Positions 7,639 to 15,937 of a DNA stretch of 64,000 bases are shown here, in pieces (position 1 is the first letter of the stretch; every line of letters begins with the position of its first letter). Under the pieces are notes generated by a model. It saw only the letters and a list, made by a program, of their open reading frames with translations, was not told where the DNA came from and did no database searches. This DNA comes from an uncultured Clostridia bacterium (GTDB lineage: Bacteria; Bacillota; Clostridia; TANB77; CAG-508), in assembly GCA_910589185.1 (NCBI GenBank), contig CAJUSU010000004.1, positions 1 to 64,000 of the forward strand. The letters are read 5' to 3'. Position numbers and translations under genes: made by a program.

Positions 7639-7863
7639 TTAGCAGGCGGTGTAGATACTGATGGCCCGTTTACCGAAGCGTGCTTCCTCAGAAAGTGACC
7701 GGATTTTGGCCAAAGTCTTTTTGGACGCCCAGATAAGGATGTCCGCACCTCTTTGCTGAAAAGTGCAGTTAGGAAACTGCCTTGCCAGGGCATTGGTGAA
7801 GCTGTCGGTAGCCCCCTCGTTTGCGAAGGTAATCTTGATGTCTGCGGTCTTTTTGTTTGCCAT
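7639..7863 (-). CDS. Orphan small protein with atypical base composition
   Basis: A 74-residue protein preceded on the minus strand by a good AAGGGG ribosome binding site. I do not recognise a family. It has a possible alpha/beta fold: a strand at DIKITFANE, a helix at TDSFTNALARQF, a strand at ADILIWAS and a helix at KKTLAKIRSLSEEARF. The coding sequence is rich in G/C-ending codons, unlike the A-ending codons of all its neighbours, which suggests acquisition from a higher-GC genome. A second, longer frame over the same DNA (7629-8006) lacks a ribosome binding site and is taken as a shadow. Confidence 0.55.
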   Translation of the reverse strand: MANKKTADIKITFANEGATDSFTNALARQFPNCTFQQRGADILIWASKKTLAKIRSLSEEARFGKRAISIYTAC

Positions 7864-8214
7864 AGGTCTTTCCCCTTAAAGATTATTTGTCCAACTAGAA
7901 CAAATAGAAACTTTGCAAGTTCTATTGAACATATAACTATTATACAACAAAAAGGCGTAAAAGTCAATAAAAGCAAGGTTTTCCATAAATATACAAAATA
8001 AAACAAAATGTTATTGACTTCGTAATTAAATATTTATATAATATATAATAATAATTTTAAAAATATACATAGGAAAATAAAATAGTTATTATAGTATAAA
8101 AATGTTGTCACCTATGTGTATAAAAAAGAAAAAAATGCTAAAAATAGTACAGAAGAAATTTAGAAAGAAAAGGAGGATATAATTTATTAAAAAAAATAAA
8201 TTATAAAAAGAACA
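7864..8214 (+). promoter_or_regulatory. 351-base intergenic region with promoter for the 8215 gene
   Basis: No gene is seen here. A good rightward promoter is present: -35 TTGACT (8014-8019), 17-base spacer, -10 TATAAT (8037-8042). The rest is very A/T-rich. AAAGGAGG (8169-8176) lies near the right edge, separated from the ATG by a hairpin listed separately. Confidence 0.6.
8178..8205 (+). promoter_or_regulatory. Hairpin between ribosome binding site and start codon
   Basis: An 11-base A/T stem (8178-8188 with 8195-8205) around six A's separates AAAGGAGG (8169-8176) from ATG 8215. The linear distance from the Shine-Dalgarno to the start is 38 bases; with the hairpin folded out it drops to about 10, the normal spacing. 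This recalls the bypassed leader hairpin known from phage T4 gene 38. Confidence 0.5.
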
Positions 8215-8694
8215 ATGGACAAAAAAGAAAGAAAAGTAATTTTAATAGGAGCAGGAATTGTAATAGCTGCATTATTAGTGGTACTAATAGTAAATGGAAT
8301 GAGCAAAAAAGAAGAAAAGACAGGAAAAACAAATACACAATTAGAACAAAACATAGAAAAGTATACAACGAATCTAGAAGGTGGAACAAAACTAAATAAA
8401 AGTGAAGAATTTAACAAAAATAAAAAATATAAAGATATAGAAATTAGTAACATACAATTTACTTATGAAAATGGAAAAAGTGTACTATTAGCAACAATAA
8501 AGAACACAGCAAGCACAAAACATACAAGCGAAATAGTGAAGCTTACTATCTTGGGTGAAAATAATCAAGTAATAGACGAGGTAAACGCAATACTACCTAA
8601 TATGCAGGCAGGAGAAACAAAACAATTAAATACCACTATTAGTGGGGCAGATAGTGTAAATGCAAAAGACTTTAAAATAGAGGAGAAAAAATAA
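8215..8694 (+). CDS. Membrane-anchored FxLYD-like protein
   Basis: A 159-residue protein with a short basic start, one transmembrane helix (about residues 8-27), a charged linker of about 45 residues and a C-terminal beta-sandwich-like domain (YKDIEISNIQFTYENGKSVLLATIKNTAS...NAILPNMQAGETKQLNTTI). This has the layout of FxLYD/DUF3426-type extracellular domains, in which an extracytoplasmic immunoglobulin-like domain is held at the membrane. It lies 34 bases upstream of the strong ribosome binding site start of the pilin-leader adhesin locus and is probably in the same transcript. The specific role is unknown. Confidence 0.6.
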   Translation: MDKKERKVILIGAGIVIAALLVVLIVNGMSKKEEKTGKTNTQLEQNIEKYTTNLEGGTKLNKSEEFNKNKKYKDIEISNIQFTYENGKSVLLATIKNTASTKHTSEIVKLTILGENNQVIDEVNAILPNMQAGETKQLNTTISGADSVNAKDFKIEEKK

Positions 8695-8728
8695 AATAAT
8701 ACAAAGGAAAATTGGAGGAAAAAACAAA

Positions 8729-8859
8729 ATGAAGAATATAGACGCTAAAATCCTTGAGGCTGTACACACACACACACACACACAAGTAATTCTATAAAAA
8801 ATAATAGAGAAAATAAATGGATAAATAGCCAGAGTGACTCAGTTGTATGCATGAAGAAT
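8729..8859 (+). repeat. 9-bp direct repeats flanking a start-codon insertion
   Basis: ATGAAGAAT occurs at 8729-8737 and again at 8851-8859. The first copy has the good ribosome binding site TTGGAGGA; the second, which opens the adhesin frame, has none. Collapsing the two copies by deleting 122 bases would place the adhesin codons directly behind the ribosome binding site. It could be an insertion with target duplication or a tandem duplication; the intervening DNA has no recognisable ends. Confidence 0.5.
8764..8784 (+). repeat. (AC)10 microsatellite
   Basis: Twenty-one bases of alternating A and C lie between the ribosome-binding-site-equipped ATG 8729 and the adhesin frame. The frame from 8729 currently passes through the tract and ends at TAA 8795. 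The adhesin frame is open from 8758 onward, so losing one AC unit would fuse the two. Dinucleotide tracts of this length are typical slipped-strand contingency loci. Confidence 0.85.
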
Positions 8860-11418
8860 GCTACAACTGGTATTACTCTGGTTGCTTTGGTTATAACCAT
8901 AGTAATACTTTTGCTTCTAGCAGGAATTACAATCATGTATGTTATGTCAGATAATGGAATTTTCAAAAAGGCATCAGATGCAAAGCTAAAAACAGATATC
9001 GCAAGTTGGCAAGAAAGGTTAGAACTAGCAAAAGAACCAGTTTTTATCAATGGATTAGGAATTTTTGACCCAGACGAATATTTTGAATATATAGAAGAGC
9101 AAGAATTTATTGAAGATAAAGATGCTGATGTAACAGATAATGAAGATGGAACCTATTTAGTAACAACAAAACCAGGATATATTTTTCAAGTAGAATTAAT
9201 GCCAAATAAAGAGAATCCAAAAGATGCTGAGATAGAATATATAGGAGAAGCAGGAAAGCTATTTCCAAAAATAAATAGTATAGAAGTTACAGGAAAGAAC
9301 AGTAATAGTATAGCAGTGAAAGTAACAGTAAGTAGATTAAATGGTGGAAAATTAAGTTACTACTATAAAAAAGAAGAAGAAACAGAATATCACGCATTAG
9401 AAGGAAAACAAAATACAGAAGACTTAACAGTAGAATATACAGGATTAGAACAAAATAAAATATATAATATCAAAGTAGTAGTAGAAAATAAAGTAGGAAC
9501 AGACGAAGCAGTAATCAATGAACTAACAAGAGAATTAGCAGTAGGAATCATCAGTCAAAAAGGAGAAACAACATGGTCAAATGAAAAGGCAAGTATAGAA
9601 TTAGAGACAACACCACCAGACTTAAGATTAGAGTATCAAGTAAATGGAATAGAAGGAACATGGTTATCATATAACGGCCCAATAGGAAACTTAAATCATA
9701 AAGATACAGTATACGCTAGAATAACAGATGGGGTAAATAGTGGAGAAGCAGCAAGTATAGAAGTACGAGATGAAGAAGCACCAAGTAATGCAAGTATCAC
9801 ATTAGGAGCAACAAACGCCAATACAGGAGCAAATGTAACAGCGAAAGTAACCCATAATGATGCACAAAGTGGAATAAGAATAGCAAGTTGTAAATGGGTA
9901 TATAACACAACATCAGGAAAAATAGGAACAGCAGCAAGTAGTTATACAGGAGGAACATTTAGTTCAAACGGTCAAACAATCAACTTAAATGCAAGTACGC
10001 CAGGAACCTACTATTTACATGTATTAAGCGTAGATAATGCAGGAAATGCATTAGAGACAGTATCAGGAGCAGTAACAGTAAAACAATTAGCAACAGGAAT
10101 TAGCGTAAGTCCAACATCAGCAACAGTTACTGTAGGAGCAACCAAGCAACTATCTGCATTAGTAACACCAAGCAATACATCAAATAAAGGAGTAACATGG
10201 ACAAGTAGCAACACAGGAGTAGCAACAGTAAATAGTAGTGGATTAGTAACAGCAAAAGCAGCAGGAAATGCAACAATTACTGTAAAGACATCAGATGGAA
10301 GTAACAAATCAGCGACATGTAGTATAACGGTACAACAATTAGCGACAGGAATTAGCGTGAGTCCAACGCCAACAACTGTGGAAAAAGGAAAGACAAGACA
10401 ATTGACAGCAACGGTAACACCAAGCAATACATCTAATAAAGGAGTAACATGGACAAGTAGCAATACAGGAATTGCAACAGTAAACTCTAGTGGAGTAGTA
10501 ACAGGAGTAAAAGCAGGAAATGTAACAATCACAGTAAAGACAGCAGACGGAAGTAATAAATCAGCTACCTGTAGCATAACAGTACAAGATCCAACACCCG
10601 TTACAATAGGTTCAGATGATGCAAGTTGGGCGACAATGAATAGAATAGCAACAGCAATAGCAAAGGATAGCAGTATAAATAGTAGTTCAACAAAAGCGAC
10701 AGGATATACAGCAAATGGAGAACGATATGAAATAAGTGTAGGTGGAATTTATAAAGTAAAATACAATGGAGAAGAAAGAAGAGTAAGAGTATTAGGCTTT
10801 AAACATGACGACTTAATAAATACAGGAGCATATGGAGGAAATCATAGTAAAGCAAGTATTAGTTTTGAATTCTTAGATTTTATGATAGGAAGCACATCTA
10901 AGAGTATGAATAGCAGCGATACAAACAGTGGAGGTTGGAGAGAAACTCAACTCAGAAAAGATTTAAACGGATATACAACAAGCAATTCAATTCAAAATGG
11001 AGCAATTGGAGGACTAGGAGCAAATTTAAATAACAAAAGTTATATTAAACAAGTAAAGAAAAAGTATATTGCAACACATAATAATGCAAGTAGTGTAACA
11101 ACATGCAACGATTATTTATGGTTATTGGCATCAAGTGAAGTAGTAAATAGCGGCTATCAAAGTGGAGCATATGGAGTGGCAATTACATCAGAAGGAAGCC
11201 AATATAAATATTACCAAGGAGTGACAGAAGCGTATAATGTGTCAAGTGCAAATCGTGTAAAAAGGATGGCTTCTTCAGGTAGTGAGAACTACTGGGGACT
11301 CCGTTCACCTAGGTCTGGCTACAGTGATAAGTTTTGTGGAGTTAGTATAGATGGACGTGTTAACAATGGTGTTGGTGCAAATATCCGCATGGACGTTACG
11401 CCTGGATTTTGCATCTAA
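8851..11418 (+). CDS. Large pilin-leader adhesin with Big2 repeats and C-terminal DUF6273-like domain
   Basis: An 855-residue open frame. It starts MKNATTG, then a prepilin-type hydrophobic helix ITLVALVITIVILLLLAGIT, almost the same as the pilin at 61443 and the protein at 37265. Next come fibronectin/Ig-like segments (about 145-410), two near-identical Big2 (bacterial Ig-like group 2) repeats of 84 residues (about 412-579), and a C-terminal domain with WLLASSEV...YWGLRSPRSGYSDKFCGVSIDGRVNN resembling DUF6273/lectin-like folds. Inference: a surface adhesin processed by a prepilin peptidase. ATG 8851 has no ribosome binding site; the strong site belongs to ATG 8729, out of frame across a (AC)10 tract, so in this copy expression may be off or low. 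The last 150 bases shift to GC-rich codons. Confidence 0.8.
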   Translation: MKNATTGITLVALVITIVILLLLAGITIMYVMSDNGIFKKASDAKLKTDIASWQERLELAKEPVFINGLGIFDPDEYFEYIEEQEFIEDKDADVTDNEDGTYLVTTKPGYIFQVELMPNKENPKDAEIEYIGEAGKLFPKINSIEVTGKNSNSIAVKVTVSRLNGGKLSYYYKKEEETEYHALEGKQNTEDLTVEYTGLEQNKIYNIKVVVENKVGTDEAVINELTRELAVGIISQKGETTWSNEKASIELETTPPDLRLEYQVNGIEGTWLSYNGPIGNLNHKDTVYARITDGVNSGEAASIEVRDEEAPSNASITLGATNANTGANVTAKVTHNDAQSGIRIASCKWVYNTTSGKIGTAASSYTGGTFSSNGQTINLNASTPGTYYLHVLSVDNAGNALETVSGAVTVKQLATGISVSPTSATVTVGATKQLSALVTPSNTSNKGVTWTSSNTGVATVNSSGLVTAKAAGNATITVKTSDGSNKSATCSITVQQLATGISVSPTPTTVEKGKTRQLTATVTPSNTSNKGVTWTSSNTGIATVNSSGVVTGVKAGNVTITVKTADGSNKSATCSITVQDPTPVTIGSDDASWATMNRIATAIAKDSSINSSSTKATGYTANGERYEISVGGIYKVKYNGEERRVRVLGFKHDDLINTGAYGGNHSKASISFEFLDFMIGSTSKSMNSSDTNSGGWRETQLRKDLNGYTTSNSIQNGAIGGLGANLNNKSYIKQVKKKYIATHNNASSVTTCNDYLWLLASSEVVNSGYQSGAYGVAITSEGSQYKYYQGVTEAYNVSSANRVKRMASSGSENYWGLRSPRSGYSDKFCGVSIDGRVNNGVGANIRMDVTPGFCI
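10084..10587 (+). repeat. Tandem 252-bp Big2 coding repeats
   Basis: Two copies, starting at 10084 and 10336 with the same CAATTAGC(A/G)ACAGGAATTAGC opening, each encode 84 residues with VTWTSSNTG(V/I)ATVNSSG. The close match suggests recent duplication and copy-number instability. Confidence 0.85.
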
Positions 11419-11478
11419 TTGAAATAAAATTGAGAATGTAAAAATTTTTGTGGAATTTGAAAATATATTGAAAAAGGA

Positions 11479-11519
11479 CTTCCTTATGATAAAATGAAAA
11501 TATCATAGGGAGGTTTTTG
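11479..11519 (+). terminator. Terminator after the adhesin gene; rest of 11419-11728 without genes
   Basis: A 13-pair stem (11479-11491 with 11503-11515, two G-U pairs) followed by five T's. In the remaining A/T-rich gap up to agrB I see no other gene; the agr promoter is not clear-cut. Confidence 0.7.
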
Positions 11520-11728
11520 CTTTGAAAAATTAAAACAATTTATCCTAATACTATAAAACGAAAACCTAAAAATAAAAGTAAACCAAAATTTATGAAAGTG
11601 GAAAAAATCGATAAGAAAAATAAAACGATATTTTTTACATTATATTTTATACCTTTCTGTAACGATGTCGAAAAAAGAAGAAAATCTGATTTAAAATAGT
11701 TATGACATCAAGAGAGAGGTAAATGAAA

Positions 11729-12349
11729 ATGATAGATAAATTTTGTGACTGGATTACTGAGCAAATAAAAGGAAAAATGCCAGAAATGGATGAAGAAAAA
11801 GAAGCAGTAATCAATTTTGGAGTAAGATTATTATTTGGTGAAATACCAAAAATTATAGCATTATTTATAATTGGTTTCTTACTACAAATTGGGTGGTATT
11901 CGCTTTTAATCTACTTTTTACTAGCACCCTATCGTAGCTCTACAGGTGGATTTCACCTAAAAACACATTGGGGCTGCATGTTAAGTAGCATCGTACTTTA
12001 TATTGTACCAATTCTAATGGCAAAATATATTCCTATATCACAAGAATATATTATTTACGTTATGACTGGAATAATAGGAATTTTAAGTAGTATTTTCATT
12101 TTCAAATATGCTCCAGCAGATACGGAAAATATTCCGATTTTAAGCAAACAAGAAAGAAAAACAAAAAGAATAAAGTCATATATTTCATTAGGAATTTTAT
12201 TAACTATTATTGTTTTTGTTCCAGATAAAATAGTAAGCTATATGCTACTATATGGAATGTTTTTACAAGACTTAACCTTAACACCAATAGCCTATAAATT
12301 AACAAAAAATAAATATAGCTATGAAGTATATACAGAAGAAACAGCCTAA
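11729..12349 (+). CDS. agrB: AgrB-type peptide-processing membrane protease
   Basis: A membrane cysteine protease of about 206 residues that cleaves and cyclises the AgrD pro-peptide. Family marks are YRSSTGGFHLKTHWGCM, which holds the catalytic histidine (GGFH) and the downstream cysteine, and several transmembrane helices (about 45-65, 82-103, 105-125, 150-170). ATG 11723 is in frame but only three bases from the GAGAGG ribosome binding site; ATG 11729 has normal spacing. agrD follows 69 bases downstream, and the kinase/regulator pair lies convergently beyond a terminator. Confidence 0.92.
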   Translation: MIDKFCDWITEQIKGKMPEMDEEKEAVINFGVRLLFGEIPKIIALFIIGFLLQIGWYSLLIYFLLAPYRSSTGGFHLKTHWGCMLSSIVLYIVPILMAKYIPISQEYIIYVMTGIIGILSSIFIFKYAPADTENIPILSKQERKTKRIKSYISLGILLTIIVFVPDKIVSYMLLYGMFLQDLTLTPIAYKLTKNKYSYEVYTEETA

Positions 12350-12418
12350 ATTCGGTAATTTTGCATTAGCCGGCAATGCATGATTATATAAACTTATGAA
12401 TAAGTAAGGAGGAAACAA

Positions 12419-12538
12419 ATGTTAAAATTATTAGCTAAAGTAGCTGAAAAATATGCTAAATCAACAAATAGTGCATGTTTTCTTTGGGGATTAGTTCATC
12501 AACCAAAGATGCCTGCATCATTAATCAAAAAAGATTAG
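12419..12538 (+). CDS. agrD: AgrD cyclic-lactone autoinducer precursor
   Basis: A 39-residue peptide with an AGGAGG ribosome binding site. The layout is canonical: an amphipathic N-terminal helix (MLKLLAKVAEKYAKSTN), a central cysteine (Cys20, in SACFLWGLV) and a C-terminal recognition tail (HQPKMPASLIKKD) like the E/Q-P-K-x-P tail of AgrD proteins. By analogy the thiolactone would join Cys20 to a residue four to six positions later (ring CFLWG, or a larger one ending before HQPKMP); the exact end cannot be read from sequence. Confidence 0.88.
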   Translation: MLKLLAKVAEKYAKSTNSACFLWGLVHQPKMPASLIKKD

Positions 12539-12634
12539 TTAATGAAAAAAGAAAAGTATAAATAATTCGCACACAAAAAATAAAAAAAGTTAAATAAAAA
12601 ATATATAATATTTCCTTAAAACATAAAAATTGAC

Positions 12635-12672
12635 AAAAAAAGTAGAGGTTTGATACACACTCTACTTTTTTT
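12635..12672. terminator. Bidirectional terminator between agrBD and agrCA
   Basis: Twelve-base stem aaaaaaagtaga (12635-12646) with tctacttttttt (12661-12672). The A-run on one side and T-run on the other let it serve both convergent operons. Confidence 0.85.
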
Positions 12673-12696
12673 AGTTCTAGAAACTTAATTCTATAT

Positions 12697-14052
12697 TTAA
12701 TAATAAATTTCAAATTGTTGTCTAAAATATTCAGCATCTTTAGTTGTAAATAAGTTTAAGTTATTATTTCTTTTCAAAATTTGTCTTACTTCCCATAATC
12801 CAAGTCCACTATTCGTTTTTCTTGATTTCGTAGAATAAGATTTCTCATAAATTTTTTCTGTATTAATTGTTTTATCTAAGTAAGTATTTTCAATTACCAT
12901 AAGAAAACGATGTCTAGAATCTTCTTTACGAAAAGTAACATGAATAATTTTATCTTTACATTCAATGGCAGCTTCAATAGCATTATCCATTAAAATACCT
13001 AAAATTCTTGTAAACTCATAAATTTTTAAATGATGTTCTAAATCATTTAAGTCCATGAAAATGCCTAAATTAATTTGAATACCATTTTCATCAGCACGGT
13101 GATATTTAGCAGCCATAACATTATAAATAGCAGGATTATTAATAACAGTTGGACTTAGTGCAGTTAAGTTATTAACACGGTTACAGTCTTGTAATAATTG
13201 ACGATAATATTTTTCAAGTCCTTCTAAATCTTTTTTATCAATATAACCACCAAGACCTTGTACAATATTATGAAAATCATGTTTGAAACCTCTCATATTA
13301 TCATGTAACAAGATTAAAGTTTTATTATATAATTGAGCTTCTTCTAAACTTTGAGAAGTAGTATTCAATTTATTTGTGTTAATCAAACTATACATACTAA
13401 TAAAGAAATAAGCAGATAAACTTAAAATACTGAGTATAGTAATTGCAACAGGCATTTTATCACTATAAAATGCCAATATGTAAAATTGTGAACAAATAGA
13501 AGTAAGACCTAAAATAGCATTAATGATAAATAATACTTTATTCCTTCTATTCATGCTTTCTAAGCTAATATGGAATTTACAATAACGAATAATTCTATAT
13601 AATAAGTATAAACATAAATAGATACTAGCAGTAAAAGTAATTCTATAAAAAGGAGCAGTCATTACTGACTCATAAGAAATATGAAATACAACAAAATAGA
13701 GTCTAAGAATAAATTGTTCTAAAATACTAACAAGAGATAACCCGATAAATTCAGCAACAAAAGATTTAATCAAAGAGGTTTTAAAGATAATCTTAATTAG
13801 AATTAGGCTAATGATTAAGTTTGAGACACTGCCATATGGATCAGGAATGAAAGTTCTAATAATATAACCAGTAATTCCCCAGACAAGAACATAGAGAACT
13901 TTTCTTTTTCTAGTAGTTTTAATATCTAAAATAGTAGTGAATAATAACATATTCACTATAGCATCTATGATAAAAAGGGGAAAGAATAAAATTGCTGATA
14001 ATGTTTCATTTGGTGTTGTTAATGCTGTCCACACAGTTTGGAATATTTCCAT
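12697..14052 (-). CDS. agrC: AgrC-like GHKL sensor histidine kinase
   Basis: A 451-residue kinase with six or seven transmembrane helices in residues 1-225, then a short coiled linker, the phosphorylation motif FKHDFHN (His258), the N box DNAIEAA and the G box SGLGLWEVRQIL of the HPK10/GHKL type. It should sense the cyclic peptide made by AgrB/AgrD and phosphorylate the LytTR regulator. It overlaps the upstream regulator gene by 47 bases, so the two are co-transcribed leftwards. Confidence 0.9.
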   Translation of the reverse strand: MEIFQTVWTALTTPNETLSAILFFPLFIIDAIVNMLLFTTILDIKTTRKRKVLYVLVWGITGYIIRTFIPDPYGSVSNLIISLILIKIIFKTSLIKSFVAEFIGLSLVSILEQFILRLYFVVFHISYESVMTAPFYRITFTASIYLCLYLLYRIIRYCKFHISLESMNRRNKVLFIINAILGLTSICSQFYILAFYSDKMPVAITILSILSLSAYFFISMYSLINTNKLNTTSQSLEEAQLYNKTLILLHDNMRGFKHDFHNIVQGLGGYIDKKDLEGLEKYYRQLLQDCNRVNNLTALSPTVINNPAIYNVMAAKYHRADENGIQINLGIFMDLNDLEHHLKIYEFTRILGILMDNAIEAAIECKDKIIHVTFRKEDSRHRFLMVIENTYLDKTINTEKIYEKSYSTKSRKTNSGLGLWEVRQILKRNNNLNLFTTKDAEYFRQQFEIYY

Positions 14053-14752
14053 AATTTAATACCTCCATTAATTGGCTTTTATATTTAGGACCAATATAAC
14101 ATTTTAAATCCTGATTATTATTAAGAAAAATAGAATTATTTGTAATATCGATGTCAGTTATTTTCTTTGTATTAACAATATAAGATTTATGACATTGCAC
14201 AAATTGATGCGGTAACTGAGGAAGGATTTTCTTAAAAGAACTATAGCTTTCATAATCTCTGGTGTCGGTGTGAAAAATAACTTTCATGCCATCTTTTTGA
14301 ATATATTGAATTCCATCTTGCTTAATAATAGTTTTATTATTATCTAACCTTACAAATTGGGTATCGTCTCCAAACATATCATCAACTAAACGATCTATAG
14401 TGTCTAATAATCTTTCTATAGTAACAGGTTTGGATAAATAATCAAAAGTTTTGTATTTATAAGCAATCAAACCATATTCTAAATGACCAGTAGTAAAAAT
14501 AATATAAACATTTTTATCTTGTTTCCTAATTAAATTAGCTAAGTCTAATCCCGTTACTTTGGCTTTCAAATCGATATCTAAAATAACAACATTAACAGAG
14601 TGATGTTTAATATAATTGACCAAATCGCCAGGTTCTGTAGTGCTTAAGACAATTTGCGCCTCTAGACCTCTAGCTATAAAAGCAGATTCTAAAAGTTTTT
14701 CTAATCTATTAAGGGCATTCGAATTATCATCGCATATTACAAAATCTAACAT
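14006..14752 (-). CDS. agrA: AgrA-like LytTR response regulator
   Basis: A 248-residue regulator: receiver domain with acidic pocket DD (8-9), phospho-acceptor Asp59 in VVILDID, and SKPV lysine near 108; then a LytTR DNA-binding domain (about 130-240, IQYIQKDGMKVIFHT...FVQCHKSYIVNTKKI). It is the partner of the kinase downstream. Gene order here is A then C, reversed relative to the staphylococcal BDCA operon and on the opposite strand from agrBD. Direct targets are not evident, but the pilin-leader adhesin gene lies just upstream of agrB. Confidence 0.9.
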   Translation of the reverse strand: MLDFVICDDNSNALNRLEKLLESAFIARGLEAQIVLSTTEPGDLVNYIKHHSVNVVILDIDLKAKVTGLDLANLIRKQDKNVYIIFTTGHLEYGLIAYKYKTFDYLSKPVTIERLLDTIDRLVDDMFGDDTQFVRLDNNKTIIKQDGIQYIQKDGMKVIFHTDTRDYESYSSFKKILPQLPHQFVQCHKSYIVNTKKITDIDITNNSIFLNNNQDLKCYIGPKYKSQLMEVLNYGNIPNCVDSINNTK

Positions 14753-14853
14753 TAATTTTATCCTCCGTATCTATTATATAATTAGAAATACTCTAAATAA
14801 AAAAGTTCGACAAAAAAGAACGACATCACCTAAATTTTTCCAATTATAGTATA

Positions 14854-14882
14854 AATATAATCTAAAAGAAAAACAATGTCAA
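14854..14882 (-). promoter_or_regulatory. Probable promoter of agrAC; gap 14753-15071 otherwise empty
   Basis: On the minus strand TTGACA (14877-14882) and TATATT (14854-14859) are separated by 17 bases. Downstream, two GTCG(T/A)(T/A)C-like words occur in the leader (14806-14827). I see no gene between agrA and the deacetylase. Confidence 0.55.
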
Positions 14883-15071
14883 GATGTTTTGAAAAAAATA
14901 TTTTTATGTCGAATATAAAAGAAAAAGGTAGAAATAAAAAAGTAAAAAAATGGTAATAAAGCAGTAAAGAATTACTAAACATATTAATCTTTAAGTTAAT
15001 AAACAAAGTTCTAGTAATAACTTATAAAATGTTTCATAAGATGAAACAAAGTGAGTAGAAAGGATGATTTT

Positions 15072-15899
15072 ATGAAAAAAATACTCCAAGATAATGTAAA
15101 GATAGTTACTGCTATTGCAGTTACAGTAGGGTTATTGTTATTTGCTTTTATCGTTGCTCAAACGAACCAGCAAAAAGATACTATTACAACAAGTGGAACT
15201 TCGACCTTAAGTAACAAAAAGATAGGATGGGGCATTAAAAGAGAAGACAATCACAAACAACCAGATGTAGGAAGTATCAATAAAAGAATTATTGAACAAT
15301 ATGATGGAATTTGCATGGGAAATCCAGAAATGCCATATGTGTATTTGACATTTGACAATGGTTATGAAGCAGGATATACCGAGAAAATTCTAGCAGTATT
15401 AAAAGAAAATCAAGTACCAGCAGCTTTTTTTATTACAGGTCACTATGTTAATTCACAACCAGAACTTGTTAAAAAAATGATAGACGAAGGGCATACAGTA
15501 GGAAACCACACGGTTAATCACAAAAGTATGCCAGATATTAGTGATGATCAAATTAAAACAGAAATGATGGACTTGCATAAATCTATTTATGAGAAATTCG
15601 GATACGAAATGAAATATACAAGACCACCAAAAGGAGAATATAGCGAAAGAACTATAGCATGTACGAATTCTTTAGGATATAAAACGGTTATGTGGTCTTT
15701 TGCTTATGATGATTGGGATGAAAATAAACAAGGAAGAGAAGAATATGGCAAAAAGAAGATCTTAGATAATGTACATAATGGAGCAGTTCTTTTATTACAT
15801 GGAACCTCAAAGGACAATAGTAATATTTTAGACGAATGTATTAAAGAGATTAAGAAAATGGGCTATGAATTTAGAAGTTTAGACCAATTTCAAAGATAA
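15072..15899 (+). CDS. pdaA: PdaA-type polysaccharide deacetylase
   Basis: A NodB-homology deacetylase of about 275 residues with one N-terminal membrane anchor (about 10-28). The catalytic text VYLTFDNGYEAGYTEKIL, the zinc motif HTVGNHTVNHKSM and RPPKGEYSERT follow the PdaA subgroup (TFDNGYENG), which removes N-acetyl groups from muramic acid during spore-cortex delta-lactam synthesis. An in-frame GTG at 15051 lies upstream of the AGAAAGG ribosome binding site, so ATG 15072 is used. yqfC and yqfD follow, which supports a sporulation context. Confidence 0.85.
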   Translation: MKKILQDNVKIVTAIAVTVGLLLFAFIVAQTNQQKDTITTSGTSTLSNKKIGWGIKREDNHKQPDVGSINKRIIEQYDGICMGNPEMPYVYLTFDNGYEAGYTEKILAVLKENQVPAAFFITGHYVNSQPELVKKMIDEGHTVGNHTVNHKSMPDISDDQIKTEMMDLHKSIYEKFGYEMKYTRPPKGEYSERTIACTNSLGYKTVMWSFAYDDWDENKQGREEYGKKKILDNVHNGAVLLLHGTSKDNSNILDECIKEIKKMGYEFRSLDQFQR

Positions 15900-15937
15900 A
15901 TGACAAAAGGAATATGAGAAAGAAAGAGGCAATAATC

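Noticed and set aside
7629..8006. 125-residue leftward ORF overlapping the GC-rich orphan gene
   Set aside because: Different frame from the gene with the AAGGGG ribosome binding site; its N-terminal half comes from A/T-rich non-coding DNA.
10011..10577. 188-residue minus-strand ORF inside the adhesin
   Set aside because: It mirrors the two Big2 repeats; its own repeats are a shadow of the plus-strand codons, and there is no ribosome binding site.
14806..14827. AgrA binding site made of two GTCG words
   Set aside because: It lies downstream of the predicted agrA promoter, and the words do not match the spacing expected for a LytTR direct repeat.
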